Source: Brachionus rotundiformis (Eukaryota; Rotifera; Eurotatoria; Ploima; Brachionidae). Taken from it: a stretch of DNA of 64,000 nt. The DNA lies in NCBI GenBank assembly GCA_016802295.1, contig JAESIW010000137.1, forward strand, positions 1,293,318 through 1,357,317, given 5' to 3'. Both the position numbers and the translations under genes were made by a program. The stretch's first letter is position 1. Each line of letters starts with the position of its first letter. Shown here one piece after another: positions 48,656 to 61,000 of this stretch. The notes below the pieces were generated by a model. It saw nothing but the letters and a program-made list of their open reading frames with translations. It made no database searches and had not been told where the DNA came from.

Positions 48656-50329
48656 ATGCTGTTTGTGAAAGTAGCTGAGTGTGAGGCGCCCGAAGAGACC
48701 ATCGAGGTTCCAGTCGAGCCTCAGGGCCACATTTTGATGAGCACTTTGACCGCTCAGTTTCCAGGCGCTTGCGGTCTGAAGATCAAAACCGGCCAGAGCT
48801 CTTGGAGAGGGTACCACAGTCTAAACTTTTTATCTAATCCAATATAACATATTATTGTTAGAGTTCGAGTTATTGAGGACAAGATATATCCGCCTGGAGA
48901 TGACCAATGGGACAGCAAAGCGAGCTACTTTGTCACGTACCCAAAAGGTAAGTCGTTTTGTCTTTTTTTTTTACTCAGTGGGAATTTGGTGAAAGAGTTT
49001 TGAATAAACAATGTGATTTTCTCTTCAGATTCTAAGAGAAAAGGCGATGACTTGGACATAAACAGTGCTAAAACTAGAAAAATAGAGCGAAAATGTGTTG
49101 ATTTGATTGTGCTTGGTATACCTTGGAAGTCGACTGAAGACATAGTGAGACAGTACTTTGAACAGTATGGTGAAGTTGTGTTGTGTGAGGTATATTATAA
49201 ACTATATTCTAAAGCAGTATAATAAGATTTGTTGAATGAGAGCGAGTGTGAGATTGGTCAGGTCCAGAGTGTTTACATTTAGGCTTAATTCAACAAGAAA
49301 ATAAGATTTCTTAATTAAAATTTTAGCTTAAATTTTTAAGATTAAGAGGGACTTTGCAAATAATTCCAAAGGATTTGGTTTTGTGCGCTTTAAAGAGTAC
49401 AATGACCAGTGTTCAGTTCTTGGTAAGAAGCATTTTATAGATGGTCGTTGGTGCGACGTGAAAATTCCTAACTCTCAAGTACATATTTAACTGTGATAGT
49501 TTATAGCTTGTCTTAATTTGACTTAAAGGAGCCGGAAACAAGTAGGAAAATATTTGTAGGCCGACTTAGTGAGAATTTGTCCACTGCTGATTTACAAGAC
49601 TACTTTAGCCAGTATGGTCAAGTGATAGACGTGTACATTCCCAAACCTTTTAGAGCATTTGGCTTTGTGACTTTTGTAGAGGCGGATGTAGCACAAGGTC
49701 TGTGTGGTGAGAGTCACATAATCAAGGGAGTAAGTGTCCATGTGAGCAGAGCAGATCCAAAGGATGAGTCTAGTATGTGCTCTTCTGGCAAATATTCACA
49801 AAGTGTTCACAACTTAAACCGAGAACTGGACAACCGGAGATTCACCTCAAATAACCACTCTCAGTCTTGTCAACAAATGTCAACACCGCAAAAAGGAACC
49901 AAAAGTCGAAAATTTGAACACAACAACTTCGATTCATTTGAAAGAAGAAGTGACATTCGCTCACCGAACATGTCGACTAGCTTCAGCAACCACAACAACT
50001 CGACCATAAATAATGTACCAAATAAAAATTTCGCCAATAAGGATCACATAGCTGCTATGATGAACATGTTTAATCCAATGATGGTTGCATTTATTCAGCA
50101 ATTGGCAACGCAATCGAATTTAATGCAACAAGGAACTATGGATTTACAGAATACAAATGGTACAAACATGGTTCATCGTCAAAATTCGATGCCTAATGGA
50201 GTTCCTGCACCTCAGTGGAGTGGCGCAAATGGTCATATGCAATCCAATCATATGAATCCTTCGTCTGGTCTAGGCATTAACCCTAATCATAATTACAATT
50301 CACGCTATTCTAATGAAAAGCGATTTTAG
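48656..50329 (+). CDS. TARDBP: TDP-43 (TAR DNA-binding protein)
   Basis: A nuclear RNA-binding protein controlling splicing and mRNA stability. Exons 48656-48810, 48862-48947, 49029-49189, 49341-49478 and 49529-50329 give 446 aa. The N-terminal oligomerisation domain reads ILMSTLTAQFPGACGLKIK, then WRGVRVIEDKIYPPGDDQW and FVTYPKD. A basic bipartite nuclear-localisation region (SKRKGDD...KTRKIERK) follows. RRM1: DLIVLGIPWKSTEDIVRQYF, then IKRDFANNSKGFGFVRF and HFIDGRWCDVKIPNSQ. RRM2: RKIFVGRLSENLSTADLQDY, VIDVYIPKPFRAFGFVTF and CGESHIIKGVSVHVSRADP. The C-terminal 180 residues are Asn/Ser/Gln/Met-rich and not Gly-rich, with a hydrophobic segment HIAAMMNMFNPMMVAFIQQL aligning with the conserved helix of vertebrate TDP-43. 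All splice phases agree. Confidence 0.95.
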
Positions 50330-50954
50330 CTCTAGAACTATTTTTTCTAAATTAATAATGTATATACCATTTTGTTTTAGTTTATTTTTTTCAAGATTTT
50401 AAATTGAAAATATTTTAGAAATAAATTTTATTTGAAAAAAATTGTTTTTAAATAAGAAAAAGTGAGTAAATTTGGTTAATTAATTAAAATTTTAAACACA
50501 TTTTAAAAGTAAAAGGTAACAATTCATTAAATTCAGATAAATGTTTAAGCATTTAACGTCTTTTTGGTATTTTCCAAGTATGTATGGTTATCATGGTCCC
50601 AAATTTCAAGCTAAAACTTATCAGACAGATTTGTTAGATTACAAATTTCGAAATTCATGAAAAAAAATTGTAAATTATTATCCTTTTTTATAGGTTTTAT
50701 TTGATAACTATTTTCTTATATAATTTTACCAAAAATTGAGATTTTCAATATAGAAAAAATTAATACTTTTTAATTCTCAATTATGTTTAAATTATTCAAA
50801 TTGAGTAGAATAATCTACTTTGCACCAAAAAAAAATCTGGACTATTTGGTCAATTTTGTAAAATGGATATTTAGTTATAAAATTGGATGATTTTTTTTAA
50901 ATATTTTTTATTATTTTGTAAAAGATGATTCTAAAAAACATTTCTAAAATGAAT
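50330..50954. other. Convergent 3' spacer
   Basis: 3' UTRs of TDP-43 (+) and eIF5A (-). No gene recognised. I saw no obvious long UG repeat that would mark TDP-43 autoregulation. Confidence 0.45.
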
Positions 50955-51507
50955 TTATTTTTTGGAATCGTTCTCAACTTTGAATTGAATGATAGCTTCA
51001 TCACCCATGGATTTTAATACAGTTACAATGATCGATTCATCGGCATCAAACTTGGTCTTGATATCGTTACCTGAATAAAAGAATATAAAGTTTTCTTAAA
51101 TTTTGCTTAAATAATTTGTATCTTAAGTTACCTAAATCGCCAGCTGGCAATTTAATGTCATCTCTGGTGTCGTTTTTCTCGGGATCCAACAATGAGACAA
51201 ATCCATCATCAGTTATATCCATCAAGCTGTACTCTTTGCGAGAAACATTTGGTACCATCATGTTGTGAGTAGATGGACAGATATCTTCGTATTTTTTTCC
51301 AGTGAAGATATCAATACCGACCAAGTTTACTTTGGCGTGACCGTGCTTTCCGGTTTTCGAGGTTGACATTTCCACAATTTTGCATGGTCTGTCCTTGATC
51401 AAAACGAAGCCGTTTTTTCTCAAAGCAGAACATTGCATCGGAAAGCTTTCTGAAGCGCCGGACTGAGCTTGGTAGAAGCTAAACTCTTCGTTGTCTTGAT
51501 CGGCCAT
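50955..51507 (-). CDS. EIF5A: Translation initiation factor 5A
   Basis: Exons 51507-51132 and 51070-50955, with a 61-nt intron, give 163 aa (human 154). The hypusine loop is intact in MSTSKTGKHGHAKVNLVGID, where the Lys of KTGKHG is the one converted to hypusine by deoxyhypusine synthase and hydroxylase. Flanking blocks MQCSALRKNGFVLIKDRPCK, YEDICPSTHNMMVPNV and LPAGDLGNDI are close to consensus. It binds the ribosomal E site and relieves stalling at polyproline and during termination. Codon use is less AT-biased than its surroundings, as expected for a highly expressed gene. Confidence 0.97.
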
Positions 51508-53575
51508 TTTAATTATGAAAATAAATCTATACTTAACAAAGTTTAAATGCTAGAAATTTAATAATTTTTTTTTGGAAAGGTTTTTCTAAGTTTTGCTTAA
51601 TTTTTTTTACTTTAAAAGAAATAAAAACGTGTTTAGTTATTTGTTTTAATTCAGAACACTGAGCCTAGTTTTATGCTTTTATACCATAGATGCATCCATC
51701 TTAATTTTAATTTCGCAAGCAAAATTATCTACATTTAGCATAAGTGCTAAAGAAAGCGTGCACATATTAAAAGTGCACATCCACTAAATTGCTTGTTATT
51801 TTGGTTGCTGTATCAATTTGTCCATAATGACACAAAAAATCTCTTATTAAGCCAAATATTTCAAAATATTTGTGCAATTAAAATATTTAAAAGTATTTTT
51901 ACTCTGTAAAATAAAAATTGGTTGCAATTTACCAAAATCAGTTTTGTTTCAAATCAGTTTTTAATTTTAGATCATAATTAAAATTTACAAAATTCAATTT
52001 AAAAAGTCATTAGATTAAGTCAAAGTGTTTTTTTTTTCTAAATAAATCAAAACTTTCTAAATAAATAATCAAAGAAAAAAGTTTATAAAAAATTTTCACA
52101 AATTTTAATATTAATAAATTAATTTTTTTTTTTATTTAAAATATTATTTGAGGAAGTCCTCAGGCCACTCAGAATGGATCATAGTCCTTCTTTTTAGCCT
52201 AACGTTTAAAATATTGAATTAAATATTAAAAAAAAGAGAAACTTTATGTATATATCAGAGCACAAAAATTATTATATTAGCATAAAATAATATAAAGTTA
52301 ATTTATAAAGTATAAAGTTGATAGATAATTATAGGTTATACGATTTACTAGATAATAGTTTTTTTAAAATTTTCAAATAAGTTGTTGAACTTATTACTGG
52401 GAACAGGAGTGTTTGTCAGGTAGTAATTTAAATCTTCTAATAGTTGCTGGAATAAATTAATTTTATTCAAGCCTAATTTTATTCTAGTTAAATAAAATCA
52501 CTTGGCGACATTTTAATTTGTAATTCCTTGAATATTAAATCTTAATTTAAGAATTACTTAATTAAAAAAGAATATTTGAAGCCCATTAGCTCAATTAAGA
52601 ACTAAGTCTTTAGCTCCAAAAAACCTTTGCTTTAATGAACAGTTGATTTAATTGTGAACGACAATTAGATAAAATGCTTTAGAATCAGCAAAGGTTTTAT
52701 AAAAAATTGAAAGCCTTTTTTAAATGATTTGATTAAATTTATACCTGAACACATATTTTTATTTAATTTTTAACTGAGAAATTATTGTTATTGTTTATTT
52801 TTGTTAATTTTCTTAAACTATTATTTACTTTTTATGGTATAAGTTAAAGGATACTCTTAGTTATTTAAAAACTTAGATAAATTTAGATCAGTATCAATTT
52901 CCAGTGGAAACCCTAACTATATTGGTTCGTGAATGATAGATAAAATAAGATACCTTTTAAAAAAATTAAAGATAATTTCTTAAAATTTAATAAATATGTA
53001 AAGTTGTGATTATAATTGTCACAACAAGTAAGTATTTGTCATAATGACTTTTACAATTTAACGAAATATTGAATTAGATAATCCGAAATATTTACTCGTA
53101 GCCGTGGTTCATAGCTGAGTAAAGGCGGCTAGATTAATTTTTCTATCAAATATTTATTTTATTATAACAAATTAATTAGTTTATTTACTCAAATAACTTT
53201 ATTTTTTTTTCATTACTATTCTAGTTTTAATTAATCCGAATAAAAAAATCTTCATATTATTTTATTTATTAGTTTTTTTTTGGCTGGTTTTAAGTTTAAT
53301 TTCAGTCAGAATATATCTGAACAATATTGAAATTTTTTATTAAATTTGTACCTGGGATTTATTCGATGGGAATAAATTTAAATCTAGAAAATGAATTGAT
53401 GCCAGCTTTTTTTAATTTGAAATAAGAGAAATTTATTTATAGTGTTAGCTAAATGATTTATTATTTAATTGATTATTTTTATTATTTTAAAAAATAAATT
53501 TACTAATGATTATTTTTAGAAATAAAAAAGAGTAATTAAATTAGATTCGTTTAAATTAGATACAAAAATTGAATA
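51508..53575. other. Gene-free stretch upstream of eIF5A
   Basis: About 2 kb. At 51756-51777 two palindromic GTGCAC hexamers sit 9 nt apart (GTGCACATATTAAAAGTGCAC), a possible promoter element of eIF5A. A short less AT-rich patch near 53093-53140 has no recognised identity. No exon chain found. Confidence 0.4.
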
Positions 53576-53890
53576 TTAAACACCGAAAATGATTGATTTT
53601 CTTAAGCTTGATAAAATGTCCACGGGCATGGTCTCTGGTCGGTCGAGGAAATAATATGGATAAAATTTCTCATTCAAATCCGGAAATAAAAAACACTTGA
53701 GCTCATAAACACATATTAACAATTTGATTTTAATTTTTTTCTTATAGAACTTATAATATAAATATTGAGGAATAGATTTTACCATTCGGAAAATAATTGA
53801 GCACTTTTTAAACTTCATACATTTTATATTCTCGTCAAAAACCAAATTATTCGCATCGAACACGTAATTGCATAAAAATAATATTCAAAA
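53576..53890 (-). CDS. Uncharacterised ORF downstream of PDE8
   Basis: A frame open from about 53890 to the stop at 53576 encodes roughly 100 residues, including FDANNLVFDENIKCMKFKKC, VKSIPQYLYYKFYKKK and FPDLNEKFYPYYFLDRPETM. Composition is less monotonous than other chance ORFs here, and the short hydrophobic/basic helices faintly recall a SOCS-box-like end. It has no convincing start codon and lies only about 54 nt below the PDE8 stop, so it could be a last exon of a nested gene or spurious. No function is claimed. Confidence 0.2.
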
Positions 53891-53943
53891 TTAAAACTAA
53901 AAAAATCCAAAATTGGTAATCAAAAAAGTTCCAACAATTTAAA

Positions 53944-56900
53944 TCATTTCTCGATATTCTCCAACTCAGATTCACTATCTTCTTTTATGCTGTTGTTTCT
54001 ATTTATCATTATAGCTTCTTTTTGTTTAATAAATATCTCATTAGAGCCGTGGCTCGATTGATCCGACTCTTCATCCACTGATTCACGCCAATAGACAGTA
54101 TTGGCCTGCAGGTTAGACATCACTTCCGGCAAGTCGACAAATTCGTCCCAATGTTCAAACATATCCTCAATAAAATACTCAATAAAGCTAATCTGGGCTT
54201 TTGGTATGCTACAAACTGCCCGGTCGTAGGTAGGCATGACAACAGGAAGACCCTTTTCTTTCTCATCATCAGTCTAATAAAATTAACCATTAAGTTTATT
54301 AAAGTTTTTCAATTTTTTTCCTTTACTTGTTGAAAATATTCGGATGCAATGCGATCAGCCCATTCCTTGTAAATGTCCAGTGGTCGGCATGGATTACTTA
54401 CATCAGCACATTTTATTAAAATTCTTTTTATCAATATTTTGTTCTCTGGCATTTGAAGCATGTCCAAACTCTAAGATTATTTATTTTTTAATTTCTAATT
54501 AAAAATTTTAAAAATAAAAATTTTCATACCTTAATTGCTAATTTTTCGTCTGTTGAAACGCTAAACTTATTAACAAACTTGTTTAAATGTTCAAAATGTT
54601 TGTTCATTTCGGTGGCTAGAACCATGTCGACTACGACAGCTCTGATTGCTCGATACTCATCTCTGGTCAAGTTTTGAAATATATTTGCGTTTTGACTTTG
54701 TCTTGTCAATTGGAAAGCCAATGAAGCATGGTGGTTTTCCAATACAGCCCTTTTAAAATTAGACTTAAAATTTTTAGGCAATTTTTCTTCGCTCCAATTA
54801 GTTACTGGTCGTTGTACAAAAGTGCCAAATCGTTGTCAGAATTGCAAAGAAATGCATTTGTTCTACCAGGATGATTAAGATCGTGAACAGCCGCTGCTAT
54901 CAACGAAGCGCATCTGTCCACATCGTCCAGAATTTCCTTAAATAAATATTGAAAAAAATTTAATAATTTTTTCCAAGGAAGTTAAGTATTTCTTAATTAC
55001 GCTAAGTTTATCAGTAGACAAAAAATATGCAGTTGCATGCAAAACATCACTGGCATGAGTAGAGTTGTGGTAAGGATTCGATGGCTTGTAATTAGACTCC
55101 ATCAATGTTAACCAATTTACCAGCATACTTTCACTTATTTTTAAATGTTGACACACTGAAAAACGATTCATTGTTTTCAAACCCAAGGTTATAAGTGGTC
55201 TAAATTATATTTTTTATTAAAATGATATTGTATTTTTTTAAATTTCATTCTAAGTAATGCAGTGATATGATTTAATTAAAAAAATTTATTGACATTATTC
55301 CATAATAAAAATATGGTTCAAGTTAAATATTAAATAAAACATACGGATTATATTAAATTTAATCATATAAAAATAAATTAATATTGTTATTGTTATAATT
55401 AATATTAGACGAATAAAATTGATACACTGAAAAATGAGTAAAATTGCAGAAGTCAAATCGATAAGGAAAAAAATATGAATATTTTCAAAACTTTTATAAT
55501 TTATCTAGTCATTATTTTTTAAATAGACAACCTAGTACAATACTTTTTAGATAATTTTTTATTAAATTGTTTCAAACTTCTTTATCTAACTAAAAAATAC
55601 AATATTGAAGCTAACATATTGTTCCTTTCATAATTAAAACAAATTTCATAATTTCGTTTTATTATTTATCAGATAAAAAATAAAATTTAGAAAAAAAATC
55701 ATTAAAATGTGTCAAAATAATGTTTGATACTTAAAAGAAATATACTTTTTCATTATAGAATTTAAGATTTTTTTTTTAATTTTAAACTAAAAAAAAATCT
55801 TATCTTATCTTTTTGCATCAGTTAAGATGTAATTAAAAAAAATGTCTTACCGTTTGTTTGTCAAACGTTCTAAGGCTATAATATCAAAATCCCAAGATTC
55901 TTCAGTATCAAGGAGTTGAATGATCTCAGTTGAAAGGTTTTTAACATAATTTTGAACAGAATTCGACTCAGTATTTAATAGAGCTTAAAAATTAAAATTT
56001 AAAAATTGTTCTATAAATAAAAATAATTAAATAGTTCACGTTTTGTTCCAACAATGCTTCCTTTGGCAAAACGTTTTTGTAAACCATTTGACATTAAACC
56101 AGATACCAAGTCACTTGTGTGCTTATCACCATCCAACAAGAGAGGGTTGTAGAGCTCTGTTGATCGCAATATGTCCAATGCTTTGTCCAAATTTTGTCTA
56201 ACTATTTCTGTTTTTGAGCTTTCGTGCGCTAAACTAATTATATTTATGACTTTTCGGATGGGAGCCTCGATAGATTGCTGGTGTACTTTGGCCATTGAGT
56301 GCCGACGCGAAGGAAATTCGTTGGTTGTCGATTGAATGTCATAAGATCGCTTCCTGAACTGATTGCTTGACGACACATTCAATTGAGGATCTACATTTTT
56401 TATCTCTTTTTAAGATTTTAAATTAAAATAAAATAGAAAATGGTTTACTGAATTCTGGCGAAGACCGTGTTAAATCGTTACTAAACTCTGTTTGTTTTTC
56501 ATTGTCCGACATGGTACTATCATCAATAGAATTGCCAGCGATATGCGAGTCTAATTTTATCATATCGGCAAATCGTTCAAAATCACACGACTTTTTTGGT
56601 ATATTCACTGAAGTTAATTTTTTATAGATTGGATGAGTGCTTTCGTTATTTGGTTGATTGGATCTTTTTTTGTTCTTTAAATTGCTTAAAGCTACTTTAT
56701 CTGACATTGTTGTTATGGTTACATAATTTTGAATTTTGCTAAATAAATTAAGTAATTTAAAATTATTTTTTCTATTTTATTTTTGAAAAAATACTTGGTT
56801 TCGCCTTGCACAATAATGGGAATAGTTAAACTAGAGTAATTGGACACTTCGCCAGTGCTTTTTTGTATGGGCAAGGAAAATTCCCACGCCATGCCGGCTT

Positions 56901-58070
56901 TAACATGATCATTTTTATTAAGAATTTCTTTATTGTCCAGCTTGTGAAGGCTGTGAAAATGTTGTCCACTTATTTCGTTTAGCGACAATCCAGTCAGTTT
57001 TTCAAAAGCATTATTTACATACTAAAAATAACAGAATAGAGATAAGAATAGAATATCTTATGAATTTATAGGAATGTCAACTTACAAGTAATTGGAAGTG
57101 TTCATTCATTATCTCTACAGGATCACTAGTGTACTCGAGTGCTGTGAACAATGTATGAGCAGCTTGCAGTCTTTTTACATTGGACACTTCACCATGTTCC
57201 AAAGTTAACAATTCATTTCTGTATTTCATCAGATTGCTGGTCTCACAAACAACCTTTGTAAGTTTTAGAAATAAAAATATCAAAAATTATTTCCTAGATA
57301 AGTGCTTACTTTGTTGAAGCCCATTTTTAACAATGGAAGCACACAAGGCATCTCTCTCTCATCACTTAAATTAAACATGAAAAATGTTTTAATTATTAAA
57401 CAATTTATTTATTTTTTAAGTAAAAAAGTACTTACTAATTGTGTGTTAGAGCCACAATTACTGTGTAATGAAACAATTTGCGAATAAAGCTTTAAAATAA
57501 TAGAATTAGAATAAAATAAAAACATTGATATTAATTTATTAATATTGATTTAACTTAAAATAAAATAAAATATAATAAAACAATTCTAGTTTATTTTATT
57601 TTTTTCTAATTTAGTTTTTTAATTTAATATAAAATTATATCTAAATTTAATGATATATTTTTTTAAATTTTCTTTTAGACTAGAAGACACAAGACACAAA
57701 TTTTTTAAACTTATTTATAAAAATTTCAAATTGTTGTAATATCTTAAAGAATTAAAATTAAATATAATTTTTTAATATAAATGTTTGAACAATTTTGTCA
57801 ATTTCTAATTTATTTATAAAATAATATTCCTTTAAAATATTCTTACCGGCATATGTTCTCATAATCATACTGAATTGTGGAAGCCTTGTTGGTATTGGAA
57901 TTAGCTCTTCGACAGTCAATGAATACCAAATCGTAGTTGACTTTTTTGAAAGCTTCGTGTGTTTCCTGAATATTTTTGCAACTGGCAAAAGAATGACCAC
58001 AATTTAAAATGGCATTCTTGAGTGCAATAATTGCCGGATCTTCCCTGTTCTGAACCAAAAGGACCTGCAT
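53944..58070 (-). CDS. PDE8: High-affinity cAMP phosphodiesterase 8 (13 exons)
   Basis: IBMX-insensitive cAMP hydrolase. Exons: 58070-57847, 57489-57436, 57364-57310, 57253-57086, 57021-56795, 56738-56449, 56405-56040, 55983-55851, 55199-55001, 54936-54806, 54749-54530, 54470-54327, 54273-53944. Phases close exactly to 846 aa (human PDE8A 829). Order: REC-like domain (MQVLLVQNRED...LVFIDCRR), PAS domain (HTLFTALEYTSDPVEIM...YVNNAFEKLTG), the PDE8-specific RRHSMAKVHQQSIEAPIRKV stretch (a PKA-like RRHS site), and LRSTELYNP. Then the catalytic HD domain: HNSTHASDVLHATAYF, AVHDLNHPGRTN, AVLENHHASLAFQL, DMVLATEMNKHFEHLNKFV, KCADVSNPCRPL, and the invariant-Gln helix in CSIPKAQISFIEYF. The first ATG begins the REC domain directly, so an upstream exon with a myristoylated N-terminus may be missing. 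Confidence 0.95.
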
Positions 58071-61000
58071 TACTTTAAGTCCGATTTATTGACAATTAGA
58101 CAACTCTTTGCGGACGCCGTTTTGTAAACTCAATTATGCGGTTTTTGAATAATAGCAATAAATTAATTAAATTAAACCGCTTTAATTTAATTCAATAAAT
58201 AAAAAAAACTTAAAAAAAACTTTTTCTAATAGTTTAATCTACTAAAATAAAACAATAATATAAAAACTCTTTCATTATTTATTATTTCAACGATGAAAAG
58301 ATAAAGTTAAATATTTGAATTTTATTATTTTATTTTATTTTTAAGAGGTTCACTTGAAATTTAATACACAAATAGAGACATATATTAGTAATATTCTATT
58401 GTTCGTGTTTAGTTGAGATTTTGTCGTCGATTTTGGGACTAGAAACCTGAGCTTGTCAATCAGGTAACTATTAGCTATGTTTATTGGTATATTTTTGTGA
58501 GTTTGTTGGAGAAATTTTACCTTTTTTTTTTCTTTAATAAATTTTTAAATTTCAAATAAGGCTTCTAATACCTATTTCAATATAAACTCTAACAATTTTA
58601 TGTTCTTTACTCTCTTTTCATAAATCTTTATTTATTCAAATTTTTTTAAAACTCACTTTTGTTAAATTGTGGAAATAATTTGCCTAGAAATATTCAAAAT
58701 TAATAATACGTAAATTAAATAGATTTACCTTTTTGGCTAAACTCGTGATTTTTGATAAGCGTCATTAAATTTAACATAAAAAAAAACATTTATAATGGAA
58801 GTTGACGAGCATATTTAGGTGTTTTTCAATTATAAATTAAAAATAAAATAATCGAATAACTTGCATGAGATAAAAGACCTTTAATCTTATCTAAATAAAT
58901 AATATTTTCATTTTTAACTGAATTTTTGTTACAAAAATTTCAAAGACTTAAAATTAGAGACCTTTTTAATTAAATTTAAAATTTACACTGGTTAATCTCG
59001 CGGATAATTTGTGGTGACAAAATTCACTAACCTTTAATAGATAGTATTAAATGCTTTGATGACCAAAGAGATAAGTTGTCACTGATTACAAACAACTTGA
59101 TTACAGTCCGTGCAATTTATGACTATTTATTTATCTAGACTTGAAAATATTTTGATTGTCTAAAGCTAAAAAGTGTTTACCTATTTTTTTTATGTAGTTT
59201 GTAGTTGTTTAGCTTGAAGAAAAAATATTTCTCACTTAACATCCCAAGAAAAATTGGAAATAGCGATCATAAAATTTCAAAAATCTTATTCTCCTCCTCA
59301 AGAAACATAAAGAACAAACTGAATAGTTTTATTATCTGGTCGGAGAGTTAGTTTTTTAATTAGCTTTCTTTTTCTTTCTTTTTTATAACTGTTGTTATAG
59401 TAATTATAAATAAAAGTCTTTCTGATAAACAAACAAATAGAGGAAATTTAGAGCCCATTTTAAAACAAATATCCCAATTAACCAGCCAAATTATCTTGCT
59501 GGCTTTCCCATAATAATTATGATAATTACCATCTATCATAAAATAAAATGATAAAAATGTCTTGCAAAAAATTGTAATAAAACAACACCAACTTAAGCGA
59601 AAATAAAACCTTTAGTTGTTTTAGTTTGCTTGCTTACTTTCCATAAATTATTTCTCCAAACTTTTCTTGCTATGATTATTTTAGGTTATTATCGCTCCAT
59701 TGCTTCAACCAAATTTATGCAACAATTTAAATAATTATTATAATTTGAATTCGATTTGGACCCTTTTTTCCCAATGCTTTCTAATCTATCTGCAGCGCCT
59801 TTTTTTCACACAGCTTAGAATTCAATTAAGGAAATTTCAAAAATCCAATTTGGAGACCTGGAGTAAATTCATTGATTAAACTCTCACTATGAAAAAAAAT
59901 GTCAATAAATATACACTTAATTTGAAAATTTTCATTTATTCTTATCTAGCAAATAATAATAAATTTTATCTATGAAAGTATTTTAAAATAAAATAGATCA
60001 TAAAAAAAATCCATAAAATTTGTTGATTATATTTTTGACTAAATTGCGTACCTAATGCATAGGTAATTAGTGAAAAATAAAAAACTCCAAGTCAAAGATC
60101 CCAACAAGCTCTTGTTTACAGACGTTTATTGTCAACCAAAACGCCAAAATTTCAACCAACATGCAAATGCGCCTTGGGGTTTGTAAATCCTGGTGTAATT
60201 AGAGCTTTTGGCCTAAAACTAATAAATCTTGAAAATTCGCATCCTATTTAAGCTTAAATAAAACAGACTCGGTCTTGTTGCTGGCTGGAAAAAGCTCTGA
60301 GCTCTGCTTATGTCTTAAAACAATTCAAAACTCTAATCAATAATTTTTGAAATTTACTTTCTTTCAAACGGAATCAATTAAACTTAAACACAAACTGCTT
60401 TTGGCAAAATACTAAAGAATTAGCTAAGGAACCACTATCCTCTCTTGTTTAAATATAAAAAATTTAATTTAAATTTTTAATTTAGCTCCAGAAAAAAAGA
60501 AAATTTTTCATAATTTTTAATGTTAAAATTTAGCTTTTTCAAGTGAGGAAAACGCGGTTTTTTTCTTAACAAAAATATAAGAGAATATTTCCTGTTTGTT
60601 TACGAGCTTTAACTCTCTCTAAATGAGCATAAAAAATTCTGATTACTTTTTAAAACATAATGTTTTTAAAATTATTAATTTTAAATGAGAGACTTGCCAT
60701 TATCGAAATAGAAATTTCTAATCCGTTCGAAAGTTAATCTCTTTTTTATTATCTTAGCTTAGGATCGAATTAAATTTACTCTCATTATTGTGCTATTTGA
60801 ACGATTAGAACAAGCTTTTAAATAAAATTAAATAATTTAAATTCTTAAATGATAGATTCACGTGTTACAAGATGAAAATTATCCTATGAGTTAAACCCTA
60901 ACTCGTTTTAAAAAAAGAAATTGAAAAAAAAAAGCAAAATTTTTTTCTTAAATATGAGATAATTTTTTATTCTAATTTTTAAAATAAATTCTTTTCTTCC

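Noticed and set aside
54738..54805. Short 42-nt PDE8 intron ending at the first AG (SNFKRAV reading)
   Set aside because: It breaks the reading frame; using the next AG gives a 56-nt intron and restores YNDQAVLENHH, matching PDE8.
57302..57487. 61-codon ORF on + in the PDE8 locus
   Set aside because: Spans two PDE8 exons and an intron in antisense; no independent evidence.
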